NCBI GenBank assembly: GCA_001579985.1
Contig: LRSR01008258.1
Span: 1 to 20,764 of the forward strand
Source: Hypsibius dujardini
Lineage: Eukaryota; Tardigrada; Eutardigrada; Parachela; Hypsibiidae
DNA length: 20,764 nt
Direction: 5' to 3'
Within the stretch, counting starts at the first letter, position 1. Every line of letters starts with the position of its first letter. Made by a program: the position numbers and the translations under genes. Below the pieces are notes generated by a model, which saw only the letters and a program-made list of their open reading frames with translations, was not told where the DNA came from and ran no database searches. Shown here in pieces: positions 10,301 through 18,949 of the stretch.

Positions 10301-12227
10301 CCCAATGCATGCATCAACTCATGCTGAATGGTCACTTTGGCAAAGCAATCTGAAATCAAGGGAAATCTATAGGTGAAAACGTAAAATGTTAATTCAACCC
10401 TTTTTAAGACATTATTAAGACATACAGTTACCCATCCCGTCATTGAAAATTTAGTGTCCCACTGATTTTTAGTTTTAAAAGCCATGTTTCAGAAAGGAGC
10501 AGAGACAGAAACAGGGACTGAAACAGACACAGACACAGACACAGACACAGACACAGACACAGACACAGACACAGACACAGACACAGACACAGACACAGAG
10601 ACAGAGATAAGAAAGAGACACAGAGATAGAACCGGAAACGGAGACAAAGACAGATAGAATGAGTGACGAAGAAACTTAAGGCAATACTAAATATATTTAA
10701 AACTCTAACATGGCCTTGCGAAGCCAAAATTTGTGGCTTTTGTGAGCGCAGAGCGCGAGCAATAGCTTGTTACTATATAAATAATTTTAAGATTCCGTGA
10801 ATGATAATGTAGGCCGAATACATTGGACCGACATTTTGAGAGCCATGCCTGACGCAAATAACCAGCGCTTAATCAGAAGGGATCGTTATTGTCTTTCTGA
10901 CGAAAGCAGTTGGAGAGGGCCATGAGCCTGGTTTTTAATTATACTTCGGAAAAATCTAACCATTCTTTGTCGCACAAAAAACGGTCCGAAGTCCGATATT
11001 GTTTTTACCGTTCATCAAATGTAGAGACTTACGTGGGGAAAGGATGACAAGTTGTGCTCCTCTTCCCAGGCGCCCAATGTAAGATTTACACCTATTATAC
11101 AATACAATGTACGTTCCATATAAGCCAAAACTATAAATGTCACTATATAAATACACACATGGCCGAAACTTTGCACTAACCGATTTAAGCAATTTAACTC
11201 GGTTTGTGTATAAAGTCTTGCTTTGAACGAGTTAAATGGTTTGACTCGGTTTGGGCAAGGTTTATGCCATGTGTGTATATATATGTATAGTGCATATAGT
11301 ACATGAGCTTACTGATTTGTGCCATCGAGCCTGTTAGAAAACGACACAAACACAGGAGAGAAAATGAGGCACATTCCGCATATACGTGGATTTCTCAAAC
11401 CACACCTGCGTACCCTGAACTGGCGATATAGATGAAATCACGCCTTTTGTCAGTTGATCTTGTAACAAATTTGACGCAGGTCACATTTTCCATTTCATCC
11501 ATCGCTTCACGAATCGCCCTTTTATTTTGCTGCCCAACTGCTTGTCGTGAGAAAAAAAGCATCGTCAATCATTCCAACTACACGCACTCTCGCACTTAGT
11601 GAAAGTCGACGGATCTTGGATTTCGTGAGTGAAGATTGAAGAGCGTGTTTTTCTCTCACGAAAAGGGGCGTAACTTGTGAAGAAAGGTCATTGGGTTAGG
11701 CCCGATTTCACGCCATAAAATAGGGCGTCATTTACGAATGACGTGGAGTGGGAATTAAGTTGGAATGATAAAAATCACACTCCATCTAATACTCCGGCCT
11801 CACTTACTGCCATCCGCAATGACATAGGGTACAATGCCATCTGGCCAGTGATAAGTCTCCTCGATGACTGCGCTATTCATTGCAATTGCCCCGGGATCCT
11901 AAAATAGGGAGTCAAATAGGGAGGGAGAATATAAACGTGCACAGAGTGTCGAATTTTAATATTTTTACTCTCAGGCTAAGGAAAAGGGACGTGGCATACT
12001 CCTACCGTGAAAGTGGATATTAATGGGTCGTCGAGCGCCATTCCTAATATGTCACCCTCCAGAACAGTTTCATTGGCCTGATGCAGTAATTGAGCATACT
12101 CCTCCGGGTTAAGGTTGGGATCTGCTGGGATGAGTTCAGCAGCAGTGGAAGAGGCATCACCCTGCTGATAGACCACAAAAACAACCAGAAAAAGAATTTT
12201 CATGTTTCGCAGCGGATAACGCGGCAT
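7397..12227 (-). CDS. Secreted astacin metalloprotease with two B-type lectin domains and three PAN/Apple repeats, 9 exons, 780 aa
   Basis: Exons in coding order: 12227-12006, 11898-11808, 11537-11414, 11091-11033, 10349-10302, 10230-10159, 10071-9445, 8729-8337, 8103-7397 (stop TGA). They total 2343 nt and all phases agree. The first in-frame ATG is at 12227; a second at 12203 starts a hydrophobic segment ([11 protein letters not shown]), a signal peptide that probably ends near residue 25. The propeptide carries LEGD (about 56-59), like the astacin FxGD aspartate switch. The protease domain has the zinc motif [11 protein letters not shown] (175-185), the Met-turn SIMHY (231-235) and the four conserved cysteines. 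Lectin domain 1 (about 283-403) holds one canonical QxDxNxVxY motif at 310-318. Lectin domain 2 (about 415-540) has only degenerate motifs. PAN-like repeats lie at about 553-601, 628-680 and 709-760, each ending near CWLK. The protease should be active and extracellular; its substrate and ligand are unknown. The lectin and PAN names rest on motif recognition. Confidence 0.9.
8915..9215. repeat. Degenerate GACGG-rich tandem in intron 7 of the protease gene
   Basis: Many scattered GGACGG, GGATGG and GACAGACGG blocks look like an old decayed form of the GACG array at 6713-6842. The only long open frames through it are low-complexity, and I do not call them genes. Confidence 0.6.
10522..10600. 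repeat. ACAGAC hexanucleotide microsatellite in intron 4 of the protease gene
   Basis: About 13 uninterrupted copies of the hexamer, flanked by degenerate GAGACAGA sequence. It lies upstream, in coding order, of the short exon that encodes the zinc-binding motif. Confidence 0.95.
11144..11285. mobile_element. Foldback element with about 60-bp imperfect inverted arms in intron 3 of the protease gene
   Basis: The arms 11144-11203 and 11226-11285 are inverted copies with several mismatches. Shared blocks are TACACACATGGC at the outer side, a middle block around ACCGA, and ATTTAACTCG at the inner side. The loop is about 22 nt. No target-site duplication is obvious and there is no coding capacity. 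Confidence 0.65.
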
Positions 12228-13031
12228 TCTGCAAGGCTTGCTCTCATTAGTTTTGGAAGTGTCCAATCACACTAAGTGCAGCATGAATTTTTTACAAGGC
12301 CCGTTCATACTGGCAGGCCTACGAACAGGCACGTCTTTCAACGTTCCTGGAAATTACGTTATTCCCTCTTCCTATTCCGATCGCCGATCTGATTGCCAAT
12401 CAATGCCGAAGGTCGCGTTGGGCCGGGAACGCACCTCATGCTGACGTGTGAGTCACGCGAGGGTCAGACGCCACTTTTTCCCCAGTTTGCTTGGCCACCC
12501 GGATATGAACCAGATGGGGTAGTACGACATTTTACGACAAAGCCACGGTCGGAACCGGGGCTCAGACATACTGGACACCCTTTGCGCTCCGTTGTGGGCG
12601 CTTAAACACGAGGGGAAAACTGAAATTAATGTCACCTCGCCCTTTTTTTTCACGAGTCGGGCAAACCAAATAGATCTAGATTATCAAAGCTCAACCTCAG
12701 TTGAGTTAAGGAACAAAAACTGAAATGAAGAATCAATTTGACAAGGAAGAAAAAATGATCTTCTAGTGGGGATGCAGCGGAAGTTTGAATTCATTCCGAT
12801 CACCCGGAAGCCCCCACCCCCCTGAACCATTTGATTTTCAACTTGACATCTGAAATAGCGAAAATCAGCAAGCGATTTCCATGTCTTTATAACGGAAAAA
12901 ACGAAAATTTGACTTCCTCTTCTCTTCGCTCCCTGTCTTGACATTCAACTTTCCTGTATACATGGGGACATTTTTTATCTAATGATCCCAATTACCATGT
13001 CATCTTCTCCTAGCTTGCTCAGGTACTGCAA
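12228..13031. other. 5' flank of the astacin-lectin gene
   Basis: This is upstream sequence of the minus-strand protease gene. The open frame containing the start codon is closed by an in-frame TGA at 12269-12267. A TATAAAG string on the minus strand near 12886-12892 is about 660 nt from the ATG and could only matter if a 5' intron exists. Short open frames in this stretch show no family motif. Confidence 0.45.
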
Positions 13032-13184
13032 AGTACTGTACTGCCGCGTTAGCTTCGCGCACTGCAAGAGCATTACTTCGTTATCCTAGCCCGTAGTGTA
13101 CGTAAGCTCATGCGCGGATCCATAGGTCTAAATTTACGGTGGGTCTACTTCTACTGCGCGAAGCTAACGCGGCAGTACAGTACT
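13032..13184. mobile_element. Foldback element with perfect 30-bp inverted repeats
   Basis: Arms 13032-13061 and 13155-13184 are exact inverted copies, starting AGTACTGTACTGCCGCG and ending in TTCGCGCA on the left arm. The 93-nt centre has no coding capacity. The perfect arms suggest a recent insertion or gene conversion. No clear target duplication is seen. Confidence 0.7.
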
Positions 13185-13621
13185 ATAACTGAATACATGG
13201 TAGCGGAAGTGAGTCATGCCAGGTAGTAAAATTTTATATCCTCGTTGGCATACCAATGCCAAGGGCTAAACGGCCGTAAGAGGCGGCAATACTCCACTGA
13301 GTAATAAAAAAAATTGAAAAGATATGGCTGGCGTATGGCAAAGATGGGATGACAGGGTACTTTGACCAACGTAAAGCAGAATAAAAACAATAAATGAGAG
13401 ACGGACAGAATGATCTACAGAAACCAGTGATTATATATGACAGCGTGTTGAGAAGAGCGGGAGAATTGGCGTAGTTGGGCGTGGTCGAGTGGTCAGCTGG
13501 CCGTCCGGTATGGAGTCGGTTCGTCTGCTTTAGTTATAATCACATTTAGGGGGCTAAATCTTCCCCATATATGTGCTGTATGCAAGAGTTCGTTGAGGGT
13601 CCTTATAAGTCGGAACCAGCG
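13185..13621. other. Intergenic stretch with a weak tRNA-like (SINE-head-like) patch
   Basis: No gene is seen. GTGGTCGAGTGGTC at 13481-13494 resembles a pol III A box, and GGTTCGTCTGC at 13518-13528 resembles a B box with mismatches, at tRNA-like spacing. The flanks do not form an acceptor stem that I can see, so this is not called a tRNA. Confidence 0.3.
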
Positions 13622-14374
13622 TCAAATCTTTGGCCTCTTTGACTCGCCCGGAGTCAGTCCTCCCAACAGGGTGTGGAGATTTCCATCCAAAAACTCCAGC
13701 GGTAACGTCAAATTTTTGGCCTCTTTGACATGTTCGCTTTGCCGCCAGTAGCGCAATTTGTAGCCCTCAATCGGCTCCTCCTGCGGTCCGGTCATGATGC
13801 CACGCCAGTCTACGGTGACGGTGTTGAAGTCGTGGCCTCGCACCCGCACACCCATCGGGAACTCTTTCGGCTCTTCACAAAGCGTAAGAGGACATATTAT
13901 CATGAGCAAAATCGCACCAAACTATTATTATCATTATTTATTTATTATTGTTTAACTGAATTTAAATGGTGATTTTAAAACACTGAAATTGGGTTGTTTT
14001 ATTGTGAATTAAAATAACTTGTAATTTTATTATTTCTAAACTACGTACAATATAATTTAATAAGGCTACAGTGGTAAGTTGAGTGACTCATAACCAAAAT
14101 CCGAAAACTGAGTACTTTTACTGATTTGAATTTTGATTTAATTTCCACGAATTCAAGTTAATTTGCTTCGCGTTATTGCTAAGGGTCCACTGTTGACCGC
14201 TCAAACCCGTACTTCATACGGCTGGAAGACCTCGTTATCGCCCACGGAAACCGTTGCTCAATGTCGGTTCTTAATCACCAACTTCTCCATAAATCCGCCA
14301 GTCGAATTGGCCTTTCGATTCATGATTTTATACCCAATTCCTGGGGTGTTCTGGTCATGCGGCGGCAGGGGAGT
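13622..14374 (-). pseudogene. Fragment of an IgCAM (contactin/L1-type) gene: two broken fibronectin III domains
   Basis: On the minus strand, 14374 to about 14163 reads TPLPPHDQNTPGIGYKIM, then a Met-Glu-Lys-rich stretch, ATVSVGDNEVFQPYEVRV and AVNSGP. This is the pattern of a fibronectin III domain from a neural IgCAM. It is preceded by a plausible acceptor (TTAG at 14378-14375) but has two in-frame TGA codons, at 14260-14258 and 14203-14201. A second domain follows at about 13876-13622, with EEPKEFPMGVRVRG, TVTVDWRGI, IEGYKLRYWRQSE and LGGLTPGE, then runs into a stop. The domain order matches contactins and L1-family proteins. No Ig domains, signal peptide, other FN3 domains or membrane segment are found nearby. 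The AT-rich stretch between the pieces (about 13880-14160) would be an intron. The best reading is a decayed partial copy. Exons of a live gene with errors, or contactin versus L1 identity, cannot be settled here. Confidence 0.62.
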
Positions 14375-14380
14375 CTAAGT

Positions 14381-14677
14381 GACGGTGAGGATTCCGAACC
14401 GTCCACCACCACCATAACACTTTAGAAAGAATATCCAAATGGGAGAAGAGGACCTGGTGACGTCATGTGACTTGTTTTGAAAAATGTAGAAAAGGTTGAA
14501 GTTTGAAAATTGACCATAATTTGATAGAAAATAGTGAGTAGAGAGTTACGAACCTTCTTCTGTGCCAACATGTTCAGCGATCTGTCATGAATTTCATACT
14601 AGAACAAAGCGCCGGGTTCCCCTTAATACACAACACGTACCCATAGTGTCAATCCGCGTGGTATGCGAGACGGCGAG
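14381..14677. other. Stretch between the IgCAM fragment and dispersed repeat copy B
   Basis: Nothing recognisable is seen. If the IgCAM fragment was ever longer, its next upstream exons would lie here on the minus strand, but no FN3 or Ig motif is visible. Confidence 0.4.
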
Positions 14678-14880
14678 AGCTTTTTTGGCTCTTTTAGCTT
14701 TTGCTCAACGACTCCGTCAGTTATGAGACTTCTTTGCCTAAAAAAATTCTCGAGATACTTAATAAAACAATCTTCTACAGAAATTTTAACTGACTCAAAA
14801 GCGGCTTTTGATTTTAAATAAAATGTTTTATTTTATTTGAACTAGAATAGAAATCGAGGTTAAGAAAGTATTTTTATTTA
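14678..14880. repeat. Dispersed repeat, copy B (about 203 bp)
   Basis: Diverged second copy of the repeat at 6217-6445, in the same orientation. It lacks about 29 bases present in copy A after CTACAGA and carries several AATAAA-like strings in place of ATTAAA. Confidence 0.85.
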
Positions 14881-15410
14881 CGGTAAACTCACGAAATTCA
14901 TTTTAAATATTACAATATTTTACTTCAAATATAATTATAGATGCTGAAAATAAGGCTTGTCTTTTGAATAAAATAGTTTATATTTTATTAAATATAATTA
15001 TCGGGGAATTTAAATGTATGCCGGACTTTTGTAACTACAACACTGCCAATCTCGTATCGCAGGACTACTTTGTTGACGGACGCACGGGCAATGAACAATT
15101 TCATTTAGGTCCACTGACAAAAGACCAGCAATGGGTGACAACAGCACTAAAAAACAGCGAGGATACCTAAAATCCATAAACAAATTATCTGGTAAACCGG
15201 CGAAATCAGAAGTCACACATAAAAAATTTAAGACGATCGGTAAATCCGGTAGGTGGCAGGCCAACAGCAGAAGAAGTACACAATGGATCAATAGCGCAAA
15301 AAAAAGTCGCAGTTGTTGTTGCTGTTGTTGTGTTTCTGCCGTAAAAGCTACCACAACGACGTCCCGAAACGTGTAGGTGAAGTTTAAGAGATGCATACAA
15401 CTCTCTTTGA
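14881..15410. other. 3' flank of NitFhit
   Basis: Expected to include the NitFhit 3' untranslated region. A short GTT-rich patch lies at about 15312-15336. An open frame at 14964-15170 (plus), with DGRTGNEQFHLGPLTKDQQW, is not low complexity but matches no family I recognise, so it is left as unassigned sequence. Confidence 0.4.
14984..14989 (-). terminator. Candidate poly(A) signal AATAAA for NitFhit
   Basis: AATAAA on the minus strand, about 420 nt after the NitFhit stop codon, in AT-rich sequence. Other AATAAA strings occur further down within dispersed repeat copy B, so this one is only a candidate. Confidence 0.25.
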
Positions 15411-15727
15411 TCAGTTCTCAGCAGGGTTGAGCAATCGGCGGTACTCCAGCGCTTCAGCGCTCATTTCATCCTGCGTCCGGGCACGCCGATTTTTACCCTT
15501 CTCGTGGCTTTCGAGTTCCTCGTAGAGTTGATCGTGACCACCCTCAAAGTCGGACGGCTTCCGCGGGATTACATGGACGTGGAGATGGCGCACAGTTTGA
15601 CCAGCGTCGTACCCATCCTGTGGATTAATCAAAAATCTAAAACTACCGGCGCTGAACAGACAGAAAGACAAACTAACGGAAGGATAAACACATAGAAAGA
15701 CAGACAGACAGACAGACAGATAGACAA

Positions 15728-15818
<91 letters not shown>

Positions 15819-16661
15819 TATACATACAAACAATAGATATAAGATAGGTCGATAAATGGACATGTAAAGAATGGGACAGAAAAGAAATGAAGGGGGAGGA
15901 AAAATTGAGAAAAGCGAAACACGCATCGCGAACCTGAATGGAAATATTGGTGGCGGTCGCAAAATATTTCTTCTCCAACATTTTCTGAACAACCTGCACC
16001 ACATGGAAGAGATCGGCGATCTCCTCGTAGATCAGATCAACGAATCTTTCCACACGCCTTTTTGGTACAACCAGGATATCTGAAAGTGAAATGCACATTA
16101 CGTTGTGCTGTTACAATCTTGCGGCGAGGTTGAGTTTGGTGAGTTGTAAGAAAGGTAGTAAGGTACTCACGGCCAGGGAGAAAAGGTTTCAAGTTGACAA
16201 AGGCGATGCAGAATGTCGTCTCGAAGAACACCGAACCCTTCTGGATGGGGTATTCGCCAAAGTCGTAGACCTCTCTTGACGGCTCCAGCAGTTGCAGAGG
16301 CCCCAGAGCAAGGCGGTACAGATCGTGTCGGCGATGCGACATTACAGGCTGAAACAGCAAACGTAAAGCTACAATGTAATTATCGTGCACTTTTTCTTCA
16401 AAAGGGTGTCGGCCATACCTGATTGACTCGGATATCATGCAACCGGTGAAGGTTGATTTCTGCCAGAGCGATACTAGGCCCGTCTTGACATTGAGCGACA
16501 ACGGAACCCCAAGGATCAACAATCTAGGGAGACCAATAATCAGTAATCAATAAGAATAAGCGGTACGAGGTGACCTATTTGCTTCCCTGAAAGTCTTCTC
16601 GGCTAACTGTTGTCAGTCAGTCAGTCAATCTGTCTGTCTGTCTGTCTGTCTGTCTGACTGT

Positions 16662-16695
<34 letters not shown>

Positions 16696-18949
16696 TGATC
16701 TGCCTGCCTTGATCTGCCATCATCTTTTTTCAACAGTGTATTTATTCCATTCCTTCGGAGAATGCAGTCATAATGTGATCTGCCCGCGACTGTTGACTGA
16801 AGTGCTTGACGGAATCCGCAAATGACCCGGTCAGCAGTTCGGTTTTGCATCTCACCGTGTAACAAAACACCGACAGAAGTGGATTGCGGTGCGATCGTGT
16901 TTTTGTGGTGATGCTCTTTATTTGAATAATTCGGCGGCTAATCTGTCAATAATGAACACACGTACCATAGCGTGTCCGTACGAGATTCTCTTTTCATTGT
17001 GGCGCCCACACTGAAAGGGAACGAAAGCCATAAATGAAAATGCAATCCAATTCGCAGAAATAGGATACCATCGTTCCCTCTGGGATCTCAATAAAAATGT
17101 AAGTACCTGAGCAGCTGCAATGACATAGCATTGGTTTTCGATTGCGCGAGCTTTCAGCAACGGCTACATCGGATAGGGAGAGGAAATTTAGCAAGCCACT
17201 GACTAAAAGGTCGCTCGAACAGTCAATGCCAAATCGAGCCCATTAAAATTAACCAACCTCCCAATGTGCGATGCCGGTTTGCAAAGTGAATGCAGCAGGG
17301 TACGCCAAGATTTCCGCTGAAATACACGGAACACAAATTTAAAGTCATCTTGCTAACTTCTGTCTATTGTTTGTCTGTCTGTCTATCTGTCTGTCTGTGT
17401 GTCTGTCTGTGTGTCTGTGTGTCTGTGTGTCTGTGTGTCTGTCTGTGTGTCTGTCTGTGTGTCTGTGTGTCTGTGTGTCTGTTTGTCTGTGTGTCTGTGT
17501 GTCTGTCGGTCTGTATGTCTGTCTGAATGCCTTCCTGACACAGTGTCCGTTTGTTGCCTGCTTACTTATTCGGCAGTGTGTCTATCAAAATTTTCTCCAG
17601 CTGTCTGTCTTCAAGCTCGCTTGTCGGTCTCTCCCTTAATCATTCGTGTCATTACCTCCTTGTCGCGTCAGCAGGCTAGCAATTTCCGGGAAGCGTAGAT
17701 CGTAGCACTGTGCCAACAGGAAAGCGAAAAAAAACTGTAACGACACTCGAAGCCCATAAGCTCGCACACACAGCAGGGAAGTCAGCTGATGCGTGTCACC
17801 CAAAATAAACTACAGGCACATTCAGGCAATACTTACACACATCAAACCGGCCTTTCCAACCGGCGTTTGAACCGGCGGCAAAATGCTCCTCCCCGCTATG
17901 CTGGTCTGTCTCTCGTCAAGGTCGACCTTTCCCGGGATCCTGAGCATGCACAAGTGAGCTTTGCGGTATGTGGCGACGACCGTCCCTTCCGCGTCGATGA
18001 TGAGATGGGCGTTGTGTGACTTTTTGTCGTGCTCCTTCTCTAAGAGGTGGAAGCCGCCGAGCGACAACCAAATTCGCAGTTCCTTCGCCAGTGCCCGGTA
18101 GGCGGTGATGATGGGTCCGGAAAGCGTCTCTGACTGTTTCAGGCTTTGAGCCGCATTTTCGCCCAGAAAATCGAACCCTTCAGGGAGGAAAGCCATCTGC
18201 AGGGCAAACAAGAAACACCGAATTAGCCATTGTGAAGCATTCATTGATGGATTGGTTGATTGTTGCCGACCACATCCATGAAACGTCAGCTGATTCGGTA
18301 CAATAAAAAATATATCAACGTTCCAGTGCATTTTCAATTCTCAAAAGAGTTTGGTTTTCATATGAATTTGAATTCAAGCTATTAGGAAAGCCTAAGCCTT
18401 TACCACGCCCCGAGGTAAGAAAACTAAGCGCACAATCGAATCAACGCAATCAATCAATCACATAATTCTACAGTTCATTGATAAATACGTCATACAACTC
18501 CTAAGATTATTTCTCTACCTCTAGCTTTGGGTAGAGATTCTAAAAATGAAACAGAGCAGAGCACATCTTAAAATTAACTGGAAAATACCCGCCATTGTCG
18601 TGGGCAAATTGGATGGTTGGATTTCGTTCGGGAAACAAAACATGATATCGCAAAAAACTTAGCATGTCCAATCAATCAAACAATGAGTCAATCAAATTGA
18701 CATTGGTGAAATACGATAACAGGACGATCAATCGTCCAATCAATGGCTCACCAGTGCGCCCCTTTGTTTGGCTTTTCGGATTAGTCCACTGCACATGGCG
18801 AGATTCTTCACTTTGTCGCTCGTCGCGGTGAACTGCACGACCGCCACCAAGGGGTACATTTTATCCGCGTCTTCCTCCGAATAGGCTGGCATATCCGCGT
18901 GCTCGCAGTGTGCGCCATTGGTGTGGTTATGCGGGAGTGGAGCAGCCAT
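15411..18949 (-). CDS. NitFhit: NitFhit fusion: nitrilase-like plus Fhit dinucleoside triphosphate hydrolase, 10 exons, 468 aa
   Basis: Exons in coding order: 18949-18752, 18196-17837, 17707-17656, 17316-17258, 17163-17107, 17010-16966, 16523-16419, 16348-16171, 16079-15934, 15617-15411 (stop TGA). Phases agree throughout. The ATG has A at -3 and an in-frame TAA directly before it. The N-terminal part (about 32-305) is Nit1-type, with the nitrilase triad Glu72 (FLPEGF), Lys145 (YRKAHL) and Cys187 (CYDLRFPE). Nit1-type enzymes are known as amidases acting on deaminated glutathione. The C-terminal part (about 316-468) is Fhit, which cleaves Ap3A-type dinucleotides; its histidine triad HLHVHV is at 411-416 (middle His413 the expected nucleophile). 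The Tyr of LYEEL matches the human Fhit phosphorylation site. The length is close to fly and worm NitFhit proteins, and the fusion is characteristic of those protostomes. Introns 3, 6 and 9 hold microsatellites. Both enzymes look intact. Confidence 0.95.
15698..15822. repeat. CAGA microsatellite in NitFhit intron 9
   Basis: Long, nearly pure CAGA array (CTGT in the sense of the gene) starting about 80 nt upstream of the acceptor of the last exon, which encodes the Fhit histidine triad. Cys/Leu-rich open frames across it are artefacts. Confidence 0.95.
16610..16718. repeat. Compound CAGT-CTGT-CTGC microsatellite in NitFhit intron 6
   Basis: Three tetranucleotide phases follow one another: CAGT, then CTGT, then CTGC, then a TGATCTGCC pair. 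The order suggests stepwise unit mutation during expansion. Confidence 0.92.
17361..17526. repeat. CTGT/GTGT microsatellite in NitFhit intron 3
   Basis: Array of CTGT with regularly placed GTGT variants, about half the length of the 339-nt intron. It sits between the exon carrying the nitrilase Cys187 and the next exon. Confidence 0.95.

Noticed and set aside
14201-14260. TGA read as an amino acid (recoding) in the IgCAM fragment
   Set aside because: All three intact genes in the window use TGA as their stop codon, so decay is the simpler explanation.
14964-15170. Open frame with a GPLTKDQQW segment
   Set aside because: It is not low complexity but resembles no family I can name, has no supporting start or splice structure, and lies in the NitFhit 3' flank.
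15673-16098. Open frame with a Cys/Leu-Ser-Val repeat tail
   Set aside because: The Fhit exon at 15934-16079 lies in it, and the repeat part is the CAGA array of intron 9 read in frame.
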